Shown here piece after piece: positions 43,461-51,988 of a DNA stretch of 64,000 nucleotides. A program made the position numbers and the translations under genes. Numbering within the stretch: the stretch's first letter is position 1; each line of letters opens with the position of its first letter. The DNA is taken from positions 983,873-1,047,872 of the forward strand of contig NZ_LT608315.1 in assembly GCF_900095825.1 (NCBI RefSeq). Direction: 5' to 3'. The DNA is from Acidaminococcus massiliensis. Lineage in GTDB: Bacteria; Bacillota; Negativicutes; Acidaminococcales; Acidaminococcaceae. A model generated the notes under the pieces. That model saw nothing but the letters and a program-made list of their open reading frames with translations, was not told where the DNA came from and made no database searches.

Positions 43461-44285
43461 TGCATCCAGCACCATTCCTGCCAGGATGATGGCGAAGCCG
43501 GCAAGGACCATGGGGCCCGGGTACTGGTGGAGGAACAGGGCTACCCACAAAGGTCCCAGGATCATTTCCCACAGGGCTAGCACCGAAGCCTTCCGGGCGG
43601 GGATCTTCTGGACCCCCAGATTGAAGAATCCGTAGCCCCCGGCCACCTGGACCACCCCCAGGATCAGCATCAGCCCCCATTCCTGGCCGTCCATGGCCGG
43701 CAGGGCAGCCCGGGCGGTGGGGAACAGGACAAAGACCGCCAGGGCGGTGAACAGGTTCCCGATGGCGGTGATTCCCAGAGCATTGGTCCGGGTGGCTTTT
43801 TTGGAGGCCAGGCTCATGCCTGCAAAGAAAATCCCTTCCGTGAGGGCAATCAGGTTCCCCAGAGGATGGGAATCCCCACTGCCTCCGGAGAGCATAAAGC
43901 ACACGACCCCGGACATGATCACCGCCACCGGCAGGAAGGCCCGGCGGCTGAAATACCGGGTCTGGAACCAGTACAGCAGGAACAGCCAGATGGTGGCGGT
44001 GTACTGCATGCCGATGGCAATGGCGGCGGAAGTCAGGGACAGGGAAACGATCACACTGAGACACAGGGCACAGTAGGCCAGGACATAAGCCAAGAGGTAC
44101 CGGTTCCAGGCGATTTCCCGGGGCCGCACAAAAGGCAACAGCACCAGCCCGGCGATCAGGGACCGGAGTCCGCAGATCAGGAAGGGGTCCAGGGTCAGAT
44201 ACTTCACCAGAGGGGAATTCAGGCTCCAGCAGACAGCTCCCAGAAGGACTAGGGCGCTGCCGGACAGGGCAGGGAGACGGGGCAT
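43440..44285 (-). CDS. EamA/RhaT-type drug/metabolite exporter
   Basis: A 281-aa inner-membrane protein with ten hydrophobic segments arranged as two EamA units. The first begins GSALVLLGAVCWSLNSPLVKYL; the second begins NLIALTEGIFFAGMSLASKKAT. The segment VAGGYGFFNLGVQKIPARKASVLALWEMILGPLWV near the end is typical for the family. The start ATG 44285 follows AAAGGAGGG. Exported compound unknown; amino acids or metabolites are common for this family. It is divergent from the tetR operon and shares its promoter region, so co-regulation is possible. Confidence 0.85.
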   Translation of the reverse strand: MPRLPALSGSALVLLGAVCWSLNSPLVKYLTLDPFLICGLRSLIAGLVLLPFVRPREIAWNRYLLAYVLAYCALCLSVIVSLSLTSAAIAIGMQYTATIWLFLLYWFQTRYFSRRAFLPVAVIMSGVVCFMLSGGSGDSHPLGNLIALTEGIFFAGMSLASKKATRTNALGITAIGNLFTALAVFVLFPTARAALPAMDGQEWGLMLILGVVQVAGGYGFFNLGVQKIPARKASVLALWEMILGPLWVALFLHQYPGPMVLAGFAIILAGMVLDAKGAVKK

Positions 44286-44322
44286 GGGGATACCCTCCTT
44301 TCCAATGAGGAAAAATTCGTAC

Positions 44323-44359
44323 TTGACGTTTAATCACGATTAAAATATAATCATGATTA
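44323..44359 (+). promoter_or_regulatory. tetR operon promoter with paired palindromic operators
   Basis: TTGACG (44323-44328) and TATAAT (44346-44351) are 17 bases apart. TAATCACGATTA (44331-44342) lies in the spacer and the perfect palindrome TAATCATGATTA (44348-44359) overlaps the -10. Both fit a repressor site for the TetR-type product of the first gene. Confidence 0.75.
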
Positions 44360-44454
44360 GAAATTAGCTATATTATAAAAGCGGCCTGAAAAATTGTCAA
44401 CCATCTTCCCGGAACGGGAATCAGGACCAGCAGTCAGGAGGTGCCCTGCCCCAT

Positions 44455-45183
44455 ATGGAAAACCAGAATCAGGAAACCCAAAAACAACAGCGAAAGGAAC
44501 TGACTCTCCGGCAGAAGCGGAACATGATGTATTTTGTGGAAGCCACGGAGAAAATCCTCAAGGAAGAGGGAATCCCCGGAGTGACCATCCGGCGGATCGC
44601 CGCCGAGGCCGGGTACAACAGTGCCACCCTCTACAACTATTTCCAGGACCTGGACGAACTGATCCTGTTCGGATCGGTGTGCTTCCTCCGGGATTACCTG
44701 CTGAGCCTGGCCAGGCACCTGGAACCGGAGATGACTGCCCTGGAACGGTACCGGACCATCTACCGTTGCTTCAATGAAAGAGCCTTCCGGTTCCCTGAAA
44801 TCTTCTACAACATGTTCTTTGGACGGTACAGCGCCAAACTGGGCCATGTGATCCAGGTCTATTATCTGGACCTGTTCCCGGAAGAACTCCAGGGATTGCC
44901 TGCGGATGTCCGGGAAATGGTGGTCCGGGGCACCCTGGTGGAACGGGACCAGGTAATGATGAAGAGCCTAGTGGAAGAAGGGTATGTGGCCGGAGACCGG
45001 GCCTCGGAAACCCTGGAAATCATCGTGGCTCTCCATGGCAGCTACATCCACCGGGCCTGCCTTTTGGGCAGCAGCCTGGACCGGCCCCTTCTGGAAAAGC
45101 AGTTCCTGCACATTTTCGACTATGTCCTGGCAGCAGCCAGACCCGGGGAAACCACCCGGGGCAACCGTGATCAGACAGTCTGA
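44455..45183 (+). CDS. TetR-family regulator of the yfcC-pepD operon
   Basis: A 242-aa protein with a TetR helix-turn-helix (VEATEKILKEEGIPGVTIRRIAAEAGYNSATLYNYFQDLDELILFGSV) after a polar N-terminal tail. The C-terminal ligand domain is helical and unclassified. AGGAGGTG precedes ATG 44455. It is followed after 17 bases by the YfcC carrier and then pepD, and the two palindromes over its promoter argue for autorepression. The ligand is probably a peptide or amino-acid-related compound; this is inferred from the downstream genes only. Confidence 0.88.
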   Translation: MENQNQETQKQQRKELTLRQKRNMMYFVEATEKILKEEGIPGVTIRRIAAEAGYNSATLYNYFQDLDELILFGSVCFLRDYLLSLARHLEPEMTALERYRTIYRCFNERAFRFPEIFYNMFFGRYSAKLGHVIQVYYLDLFPEELQGLPADVREMVVRGTLVERDQVMMKSLVEEGYVAGDRASETLEIIVALHGSYIHRACLLGSSLDRPLLEKQFLHIFDYVLAAARPGETTRGNRDQTV

Positions 45184-45200
45184 AAAAGGAGTGGTACAAA

Positions 45201-46610
45201 ATGGCGGAAGAAAAGAAAAAAGGCTTCAAGCTCCATGCTCTGAACCCCATGGTCCTTCTGGGCATCATCATGTTCCTGGCCTTCCTGGCCTCTTACATCG
45301 TCCCGGCCGGGGAATACAGTCGGGTGATGAACCCCGTCCTCAACAAGGAAGTGGTGGATCCCGCCACCTTCCATTACATCCAGCAGCAGCCGGTGAGCCC
45401 CTTTTATCTGTTCCAGTCCCTGACCCTGGGACTCCAGAACGCAGCGGAAATCATTTCTTTCCTGTTCATCATCGGGGGCATGTTCGCCATTATGGACGCT
45501 ACCGGAGCCATTAATGCCGGACTGTCCAATGTGGTGGAAAAAATGAAGGGCAGGGAACTGATGATGATCCCGGTGTGCATGGTGCTTTTCAGCCTGCTGT
45601 CCGCCTTTGCCGGCTGCTTTGAAGAATTCCTGGCCTTCACCCCTCTGGTGATCGGGGTTTCCGTGGCCATGGGGTTTGATTCTCTGACCGCCATTGCCAT
45701 TGTGTTCTGTGCGGCGCCGGTGGGCTATGCGGGAGCCATGACCAACCCCTTCACCATCGGGGTGGCCCAGGGCATCTGCGGTCTGCCCATGTTTTCCGGT
45801 ATGGGACTCCGGGCTGTGCTGTTTGTGGTGATGAACATCGTAACCATTCCCTATGTGATGTGGTATGCCAACAAAGTCCGGAAGAATCCGGAACTGAGTA
45901 CGGTCCGGGAAGAAGACCTGCTGTACAACAGCCATCTGAAACTCCAGGAAACTCCGGTGATCACCCTCCGGCACAAACTGGTGCTGGTGCTCTTTGTGGC
46001 CACCATCGGCGCCGTGGTCCTGGGCGTACTGAAATTTGACTTCTACATCAACGAAATGGCCGGGCTGTTCCTGGTGTGCGGGATCCTGGCCGGGATCATC
46101 GGGGGTCTGTCCTCCGGGGAAATCGCCGATGCTTTCCTGGCCGGCTGCAGCAACATGCTGTTCGCCAACCTGGTCATCGGCATGTGCAACGCGGCGGTGC
46201 TGATCATGCAGAACGCCCACATTATGGATACGGTGATCCACTACATGGCCAGCCTGCTGAACGGGCTGCCACCCACCCTCAGTGCCTGCGGCATGTTCAT
46301 CGTCCAGGATCTGTTCAACGTGCTGGTGCCTTCCGGCAGCGGCAAGGCGGCCATTACCATGCCTCTGTTTGCCCCGCTGGCGGATCTCATCGGGGTCACC
46401 CGGCAGACGGCTGTGCTGGCCTTCCAGATGGGGGATGCCTTCACCAACGTGTTTGCGCCCACCAGCGGGGAAGTGGTGGCCGCCTGTGCCATGGCCCACA
46501 TCTCCTTCGGGAAATGGTTCCGCTGGCTGGCGCCTCTCTTTGCCATCTGGTGCGTGGTGGCCATGGTGTTCATGGTGATCGCCGTCCAGATCCACTATGG
46601 TCCGTTCTGA
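45201..46610 (+). CDS. yfcC: YfcC-family carboxylate/amino-acid carrier
   Basis: A 469-aa inner-membrane protein with about 12 hydrophobic segments. It has the YfcC/ArcD-like pattern: NPMVLLGIIMFLAFLASYIVPAGEYSR near the start, GGMFAIMDATGAINAGL, FAGCFEEFLAFTPLVI, AAPVGYAGAMTNPFTIGVAQG and, in the second half, NVLVPSGSGKAAITMPLFAPLADLIGVTRQTAVLAFQMGDAFTN. It probably imports or exchanges peptides or amino acids, which fits the dipeptidase gene that follows by 12 bases. C4-dicarboxylates are an alternative substrate class. Confidence 0.85.
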   Translation: MAEEKKKGFKLHALNPMVLLGIIMFLAFLASYIVPAGEYSRVMNPVLNKEVVDPATFHYIQQQPVSPFYLFQSLTLGLQNAAEIISFLFIIGGMFAIMDATGAINAGLSNVVEKMKGRELMMIPVCMVLFSLLSAFAGCFEEFLAFTPLVIGVSVAMGFDSLTAIAIVFCAAPVGYAGAMTNPFTIGVAQGICGLPMFSGMGLRAVLFVVMNIVTIPYVMWYANKVRKNPELSTVREEDLLYNSHLKLQETPVITLRHKLVLVLFVATIGAVVLGVLKFDFYINEMAGLFLVCGILAGIIGGLSSGEIADAFLAGCSNMLFANLVIGMCNAAVLIMQNAHIMDTVIHYMASLLNGLPPTLSACGMFIVQDLFNVLVPSGSGKAAITMPLFAPLADLIGVTRQTAVLAFQMGDAFTNVFAPTSGEVVAACAMAHISFGKWFRWLAPLFAIWCVVAMVFMVIAVQIHYGPF

Positions 46611-46622
46611 CAAGGAGGCAGT

Positions 46623-48107
46623 ATGATGGAAAAAGAAAATTTCGGCAGCCTGGAAGAACTGCTCCGGCATCCGGTGTTCCGGCACTTTGCCCGGATCTGC
46701 CAGATCCCTCACCCTTCCTTTAAGGAAACGGCCCTCAGCGATGCCCTGTTCCAGTGGGCCCGGGAAAAAGGCTATGCCGTCCGTCAGGATGAATGGAACA
46801 ATGTGCTGCTGCGGAAGCCGACTTCCCCCGGATACGAAAACCGGCCGGGGGTCATGCTCCAGGCCCATCTGGACATGGTCTGCCAGAAGGGAAAGGGGGT
46901 GGAACACGACTTCCTACAGGATCCCATCCATCTGGAACTGGAGGGGGATATCCTGTCCACCGGAGGGCGGACCACCCTGGGGGCCGATGACGGCATCGGG
47001 GTGGCGCTGGCTCTGGCCCTTTTGGAAGACGGGTCCTTTGCCCATCCGGAACTGGAAGTGCTGCTGACCACCGCCGAGGAAGAAGACCTTAGCGGGGCCC
47101 AGAATGTGGACGCCAGTGATTTCCGGTCCCATTACCTGGTGAACATCGACAATGCGGTGGAACGCCATTCGGTAACCGGCAGCTGCGGAGGCTTCGGGGT
47201 GAACTTCCACCTGCCGGTGACCTGGGAAGCGGTGCCGGAAGGGTCCCGGTTCTTCCATCTGAAGGTGGAAGGGCTCCAGGGAGGCCATTCAGGGGAAGAC
47301 ATCCACCGGGGCCGGGGAAACGCCAATATTTTCCTGATCCGGATGCTCCTGTCCGCCCGGAAAGAAATGCCCCTCCGGCTGTCTTCCCTTCATGGAGGCA
47401 CCTTCCGGCTGGCCATTCCCCGGGATGGGGAAGCGGTGGTGCTGGTGCCCCGGGGCAAGGAAGAAGCCTTCCTCCAGGCGGTGAACGCTGCAGCGGAAGA
47501 TCTGCGCCGGGAATACAAGGCCGTGGCTGCTAATCTGAAGATTTCCGTGGAAGAGACCCAGGGACCGGACAACGGACTGGTGGTGTCCCGGGAAGTGACG
47601 GACAAGTTCATCCAGGTGCTGGTGCTGTCTCCCAACGGGATCTCGGAAATGCACGCCGCCGTGCCCGGGGTGGTCCAAAGCTCCGACAATCTGGGAGAAA
47701 TCCGTCTGGAACGGGAACAGAACCGGCTGGTGGTGGTCTACGAGATCCGCACCTCCTTCCGGTCCAAGGCGGAATACATCTGGGACAAGATCCATCTCCT
47801 GGCCCAGATGGTGGGGGGGACCTGCGAGAAATTCGCCGCCTATCCCGGCTGGCCCCATGATCCGGATTCCCGGCTGACGCCCCTGGTCCAGCAGGTGTAT
47901 GAGGAAACCTTTGGAGAAAAAATGGACGCCACTCCCATCCATTCCGGCCTGGAGTGCGGATGCCTGATCGAGAAGAAACCGGACCTGGACGCCATCTCCC
48001 TGGGCCCCGACTGCTGGGACCTCCATTCTCCCCAGGAAAGGCTCAGTGTAAAGAGCACCATCAGGATGTATGAGTTTTTGAAGAAGCTTCTGGAACAAAT
48101 TGCATAA
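46623..48107 (+). CDS. pepD: aminoacyl-histidine dipeptidase (M20 family)
   Basis: A 494-aa cytoplasmic metallopeptidase of the PepD type. Metal ligands and catalytic residues are visible in MLQAHLDMVCQKG, TTLGADDGIGVALALALLEDG and LTTAEEEDLSGAQNVD; the dimerisation and late His segments are VEGLQGGHSGEDIHRGRGNAN and HSGLECGCL. The length and the short spacing in the N-terminal domain match E. coli PepD. It cleaves dipeptides such as Xaa-His to feed amino-acid fermentation. It ends the tetR-yfcC-pepD operon; AGGAGG precedes the paired ATGs at 46623/46626. Confidence 0.94.
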   Translation: MMEKENFGSLEELLRHPVFRHFARICQIPHPSFKETALSDALFQWAREKGYAVRQDEWNNVLLRKPTSPGYENRPGVMLQAHLDMVCQKGKGVEHDFLQDPIHLELEGDILSTGGRTTLGADDGIGVALALALLEDGSFAHPELEVLLTTAEEEDLSGAQNVDASDFRSHYLVNIDNAVERHSVTGSCGGFGVNFHLPVTWEAVPEGSRFFHLKVEGLQGGHSGEDIHRGRGNANIFLIRMLLSARKEMPLRLSSLHGGTFRLAIPRDGEAVVLVPRGKEEAFLQAVNAAAEDLRREYKAVAANLKISVEETQGPDNGLVVSREVTDKFIQVLVLSPNGISEMHAAVPGVVQSSDNLGEIRLEREQNRLVVVYEIRTSFRSKAEYIWDKIHLLAQMVGGTCEKFAAYPGWPHDPDSRLTPLVQQVYEETFGEKMDATPIHSGLECGCLIEKKPDLDAISLGPDCWDLHSPQERLSVKSTIRMYEFLKKLLEQIA

Positions 48108-48112
48108 AAAAT

Positions 48113-48201
48113 AAGGGGCAGTGAAGAAATAAAAGATTCACTTCTTCACAGCCTCTCTGGTCGCAACCCGCGACCGGGGGTGTGGATTTTCTACACCCCC
48201 T
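48113..48201. terminator. complex terminator region with GC-rich repeat
   Basis: A family-B-like hairpin (GGGGCAGTGAAGAA with TTCTTCAC) is followed by CCCGCGACCGGGGG and a hairpin GGGGGTGT/ACACCCCC. It ends pepD and the convergent LysR gene and resembles 9301-9368. Confidence 0.65.
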
Positions 48202-48205
48202 TCTT

Positions 48206-49138
48206 TTATTTCCCCAGCAGCTGGATAAAGGCCCGGACTGCGTATGGGGTAAATTCCCTGTCCGGCAGCAGGGCATGGAAGGTGCGGATGCATTCCCGAT
48301 CAGAAAGCCTGAAGAACAAAAGGGTTTCGCTGTCCCGAGAAACCATGGCATCACTGACAAAGGTGGCGGCCAGTCCATGCTCTGCCAGACGGTATGCGGT
48401 GGCCAGCTGGGAAAGCATCAGTTTGACATGGGGAGTGAAGCCGGCTTCCCTGAACAGGATCTGACAGCGCTGATGGAGGTTGTTTCCTGGGGCCAGAAGG
48501 ATGAAGGGCAGATCCTGGAATCGGGCCAAAGGGAGGGAGGGACAGTCCGGCTGACCGGCCCGGCCTTCCAGCACATCCTGGCAGGTCAGGGCACTGGGCA
48601 GCAGCGGATCAGGCAGTGGATAGGAACGGGGCACAGCCAGCAGGATCTGGTCCTGAAAAGCCCGGTAGTGATGGCTGTGGTGCCGGATGATGGTTGGATC
48701 GCAGCTGAAGGTCAGATCCAGGTCTTCTCTTTCCAGAAGGGATAGAAGGGCATCAGAACCTTCTTCAATGAGCTTCAGCTGGATCCTGGGGTATGTTTCT
48801 GCAAAGGCTGTCAGCAGGTCGGGGATTTTGTAAGAAAGGATATAATGGCTCCCTCCGATGGTGAGACTGCCTGTCTGGAGATCTTTCAGCTGCTGGACTT
48901 CCCGGTCCAGATCTTTTTCCAGGTGCTGCATTTTCCGGATGACTTTCAAATAAAGGACACCGGCTGGGGTCAGCTGTATCGGGCGCCGGTTCCGGATGAA
49001 CAGAGGCATGCCGATCCGGGCTTCGATCTTCCGCAGGGCGATGCTCAGGGCAGGCTGGGTGATAAATAGTTTTTCTGCGGCCCGGGTAAAACTGCCCTCC
49101 CGATAAATGGTGTAGATGTATTCATAGTCGGCCTTCAT
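48206..49138 (-). CDS. LysR-family regulator divergent from the UxaA-type operon
   Basis: A 310-aa LysR protein starting at ATG 49138 (AAAGGTGG ahead; an in-frame GTG at 49147 overlaps that site). Helix-turn-helix: YTIYREGSFTRAAEKLFITQPALSIALRKIEARIG. Effector domain: LTIGGSHYILSYKIPDLLTAFAETYPRIQLKLIEEG ... DLTFSCDP. It is divergent from the dehydratase/symporter genes at 49263-51988, separated by about 120 AT-rich bases, and therefore is their probable activator. The inducer should be the hydroxyacid handled by that operon. Confidence 0.9.
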   Translation of the reverse strand: MKADYEYIYTIYREGSFTRAAEKLFITQPALSIALRKIEARIGMPLFIRNRRPIQLTPAGVLYLKVIRKMQHLEKDLDREVQQLKDLQTGSLTIGGSHYILSYKIPDLLTAFAETYPRIQLKLIEEGSDALLSLLEREDLDLTFSCDPTIIRHHSHHYRAFQDQILLAVPRSYPLPDPLLPSALTCQDVLEGRAGQPDCPSLPLARFQDLPFILLAPGNNLHQRCQILFREAGFTPHVKLMLSQLATAYRLAEHGLAATFVSDAMVSRDSETLLFFRLSDRECIRTFHALLPDREFTPYAVRAFIQLLGK

Positions 49139-49262
49139 GGAATCCACCTTTTCTTATAAAACTAATTTATAGAATTATATATATGATAAATTGGATTATA
49201 TAGTAAAAGAATGATATTGTAAATATAAGAAAAATCAAGGAATTCCGAAGGGGAGGAAAAGC

Positions 49263-49565
49263 ATGAAAATCAATGGACTGCTGATGGACGACCAGGACAA
49301 TGTGGTCACCTGTGTGGCCGAAATCCGGAAAGGGGATCAGGTGGTGTATCTGAAAGACGGGAAAGAGGAAACCCTGGAAGCAAAAGAAGACATTCCCTTC
49401 TGCCACAAGATTGCCCTGGTGGATCTTCCTCAGGATGGGGAAGTGGTCAAATATGGAGAACTGCTGGGAAAGACCCGGGAGACCATCGAAAAAGGGCACT
49501 GGGTTTCTGACCGGAACATCTTCAGTGTACCCAGAGATTATGAACTGGAATTTGTGAAAGAATAA
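49263..49565 (+). CDS. UxaA-family dehydratase, small (SAF-domain) subunit
   Basis: A 100-aa protein with an N-terminal UxaA/SAF-type fold: VTCVAEIRKGDQVVYL and IPFCHKIALVDLPQDGEVVKYGELLGKTRETIEKGHWVSDRNIF. The His in the FCHKIA segment and the KYG turn are conserved in altronate/galactarate dehydratases and in sulfolactate sulfo-lyase SuyA. It is encoded separately from its large partner, as in SuyAB and split altronate dehydratases. The large subunit follows after 11 bases. Substrate probably a C3-C6 hydroxyacid; not decidable from sequence. Confidence 0.85.
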   Translation: MKINGLLMDDQDNVVTCVAEIRKGDQVVYLKDGKEETLEAKEDIPFCHKIALVDLPQDGEVVKYGELLGKTRETIEKGHWVSDRNIFSVPRDYELEFVKE

Positions 49566-49576
49566 GGAGGAAAATC

Positions 49577-50653
49577 ATGGAATTTTGGGGATACAAGAGA
49601 AAAGAAGGAAGAGCGGGCCTCCGCAACCATGTCCTGATCCTGCCCACCTGTGCCTGCGGCAGTGAAAGCGCCCGGATCGTGGCCAGCCAGGTGAGAGGGG
49701 CTGTGAACATTGTCTTCAATACAGGATGTTCTGATGTGGCGGCCAATACGGCCATGTCCCAGAAGGTCCTCACAGGATTTGCCTGCAACCCCAATGTGTA
49801 CGGGGTGGTGATCATCGGACTGGGATGTGAAACCGTGCCCCATCTGGAGCTGAAGGCCAAAATCCAAAAAATGACCTCCAAACCAGTTGTTTCCTTTGGT
49901 ATCCAGGATGAGGGAGGCACCCTGAAAACCATCGAAAAGGCTGTTCGGGCAGCCCGGGAGATGGCAGCGGAAGCGGCCCTCCAGCAGAAGGAACTGTGCG
50001 ATATTTCCAATCTGCTGCTGGGCATCGAATGCGGCGGATCCGATGCCACCAGCGGTATTGCCAGCAACCCGGCTGTGGGAGAACTGAGCGACCTGCTGGT
50101 GGATCTGGGAGCCTCCACCATTATGAGCGAATCCATCGAATGGATCGGTGCGGAACATGTACTGGCCAAACGGGCCGCTACTCCCCATATCCACAACCAG
50201 ATCATCCAGATCTGCAAAGACTACGAAGCCCATCTGCTGGCAGCCGGGCAGGACTGTCGGGCCGGACAGCCCACCCCGGGGAACAAGGCAGGCGGCCTGT
50301 CCACTCTGGACGAAAAGAGCCTGGGCTGTATCCGCAAGGGCGGTACCCGTCCCATTGTGGAAGTGCTGGAGCAGGCGGAACGGCCTTCCTGCCAGGGTGC
50401 CATCGTAATGGATACGGCCGGGTACGACATTTCTTCCGTAACCTCCATGGTGGCCGGGGGCTGCAATGCGGTGATCTTTACCACCGGCCGGGGAACACCC
50501 ACCGGGAATGCCATTGTTCCGGTCATCAAGGTGACGGGTAATGAACGGACCTATCAGAAAATGGAAGACAACATTGATGTGGATGTGAGCGCCATTGTCC
50601 GGGGCGAGAAGACCTTCAAGGAATGCGGCAAAGATATGCTCCAGGTGATCTAG
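49577..50653 (+). CDS. UxaA-family dehydratase, large subunit, ended by an in-frame amber codon
   Basis: The 358-aa product has the family's C-terminal domain: YKRKEGRAGLRNHVLILPTCACGSESA, FNTGCSD, IIGLGCETVPHLEL, LGIECGGSDATSGIASNPAVG, STIMSESIEWIGAEHVLAKRA, MDTAGYDISSVTSMVAGGCNAVIFTTGRGTPTGN. The conserved Cys residues probably hold an Fe-S cluster or metal. TAG at 50651-50653 stops the frame, but the same frame continues for 27 more codons (to TGA 50735-50737) encoding CNGKMTKAEAFGFSDIAVDHV, a tail typical of the family. So the gene is slightly truncated or read through. It should dehydrate or desulfonate a hydroxyacid with the small subunit. Confidence 0.85.
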   Translation: MEFWGYKRKEGRAGLRNHVLILPTCACGSESARIVASQVRGAVNIVFNTGCSDVAANTAMSQKVLTGFACNPNVYGVVIIGLGCETVPHLELKAKIQKMTSKPVVSFGIQDEGGTLKTIEKAVRAAREMAAEAALQQKELCDISNLLLGIECGGSDATSGIASNPAVGELSDLLVDLGASTIMSESIEWIGAEHVLAKRAATPHIHNQIIQICKDYEAHLLAAGQDCRAGQPTPGNKAGGLSTLDEKSLGCIRKGGTRPIVEVLEQAERPSCQGAIVMDTAGYDISSVTSMVAGGCNAVIFTTGRGTPTGNAIVPVIKVTGNERTYQKMEDNIDVDVSAIVRGEKTFKECGKDMLQVI

Positions 50654-50737
50654 GATGTGTGCAACGGCAAAATGACCAAAGCAGAAGCGTTCGGCTTCTC
50701 GGATATTGCCGTGGATCATGTGTGCCGGTTTGTCTGA
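50654..50737 (+). pseudogene. untranslated C-terminal tail of the UxaA-type gene
   Basis: 27 codons plus TGA, in frame with the upstream gene after TAG 50651-50653, encode the usual C-terminal family segment (GKMTKAEAFGF). It has no start codon of its own in a suitable position. Confidence 0.6.
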
Positions 50738-50767
50738 TGGAAAAAGGGAAAAGGAGAGCGATGAATA

Positions 50768-51988
50768 ATGGGATTTATTTGTAAACCGTGGAATCGGCTG
50801 AGCCTTTTCACCCGGATCATGATCGGCTTTGTCCTGGGTATCATCCTGGGAATTGTCCTGGGGCCCCGTGCTGAAATCCTGAAGCCCCTGGGGACCATCC
50901 TGACCAACCTGCTGACCATGGTGGTGGCACCTTTGGTATTCACTCTGCTGGTCTGCGCTGCGGCGGATGTGGGAGACGGCAAACGGCTGGGACGGATCGG
51001 CATCAAAACAGTCATCATCTTCCTGGTCAGCACGGCCCTGGCCATTGTCCTGGGGCTGGTAGTGAGCAACCTGATGAACATTGGTGCCGGGGTGGAGCTG
51101 AGCAACGTGGCGGCTCCCCAGCCCAAGGGACAGGCACCGGCTTCCATGCTGGATACGGTGATCAACATCATTCCGGTGAATATCTTTGCGGCCCTGGCCA
51201 AACAGAATCTGCTCCAGATCATCTTCTTCGCTCTGGTCATGGGTTTCGCCCTGCTGAAACTGGGTGACAAGGGCAAATCCCTTCTGGATTGCTGCCGGGC
51301 AGGACAGGAAGTGATGAAGGAAATCACCAATATGGCTCTGGAATTCACTCCTTACGGGGTGCTGGGACTGATGGCCTCCGTTGTGGGGAAAAACGGGACG
51401 GCCATCCTGATTCCCTACATCAAGACCATCGCGGCCATGTATCTGTGTGCTGTAGTGTACCTGCTGGTGGTCCAGGCTGTTTTGATGGTGGGCGTGTTCG
51501 GCCGGGTCAGCCCCCTGAAATTCCTGAAGAACATGAAGGAAGCCATGACCTTTGTGTTTGCCACCTGTTCCAGTGTGGCCACCATCCCCCTGAATCTGGC
51601 CTGTGTAAAGAAAGTGGGGGTGGATGAGGAAACCGCCAATTTCGTGATTCCCTTCGGTGCCGTCATGAACATGAACGGGACGGCCATCTATGAAGCGGTT
51701 GCAGTGGTGTTCACGGCCCAGATCTTCGGGGTGGAACTGACCTTTACCCAGCAGGTGATGATCATGCTGACCGCCACTCTGGCCTCCATCGGGACGGCGG
51801 GAATTCCCGGGTCCGGGCTGGTCATGCTGACCATTGTGCTCAGTTCGGTGAACCTGCCCATGGAAGCCATCGGCCTTTTGGCAGGAATCGACCGGATCCT
51901 GAACATGGCCCGCTGTGTACCCAACATCGTGGGAGATGCGGCTAGGGCGGTCATCGTGGCCCAGTCGGAAGGAACGCTGAAAAGATAA
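50768..51988 (+). CDS. DAACS-family dicarboxylate/amino acid:cation symporter
   Basis: A 406-aa inner-membrane symporter of the GltP/DctA type. Signatures: GIILGIVLGPRAEILKPLGTILTNLLTMVVAPLVF, the re-entrant loop Ser-rich FVFATCSSVATIPLNL, the sodium/substrate-binding PFGAVMNMNGTAIYEAVAVVF, GTAGIPGSGLVMLTIVL and the binding-site Asp/Arg helix ALLAGIDRILNMARCVPNIVGDAARAVIVA-like segment. It follows the dehydratase genes and probably imports their substrate, which points to a dicarboxylate or acidic hydroxyacid. AAGGAGAG precedes ATG 50768. Confidence 0.9.
   Translation: MGFICKPWNRLSLFTRIMIGFVLGIILGIVLGPRAEILKPLGTILTNLLTMVVAPLVFTLLVCAAADVGDGKRLGRIGIKTVIIFLVSTALAIVLGLVVSNLMNIGAGVELSNVAAPQPKGQAPASMLDTVINIIPVNIFAALAKQNLLQIIFFALVMGFALLKLGDKGKSLLDCCRAGQEVMKEITNMALEFTPYGVLGLMASVVGKNGTAILIPYIKTIAAMYLCAVVYLLVVQAVLMVGVFGRVSPLKFLKNMKEAMTFVFATCSSVATIPLNLACVKKVGVDEETANFVIPFGAVMNMNGTAIYEAVAVVFTAQIFGVELTFTQQVMIMLTATLASIGTAGIPGSGLVMLTIVLSSVNLPMEAIGLLAGIDRILNMARCVPNIVGDAARAVIVAQSEGTLKR

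Noticed and set aside
45171-46907. 578-codon frame antisense to yfcC
   Set aside because: Same His/Gln/Gly-rich shadow pattern; spans two clear plus-strand genes and lacks a start site.
50651-50653. Pyrrolysine at the UxaA amber codon
   Set aside because: Known pyrrolysine proteins are mostly methylamine methyltransferases; no pyl genes are in the window. Nonsense mutation is the simpler reading.
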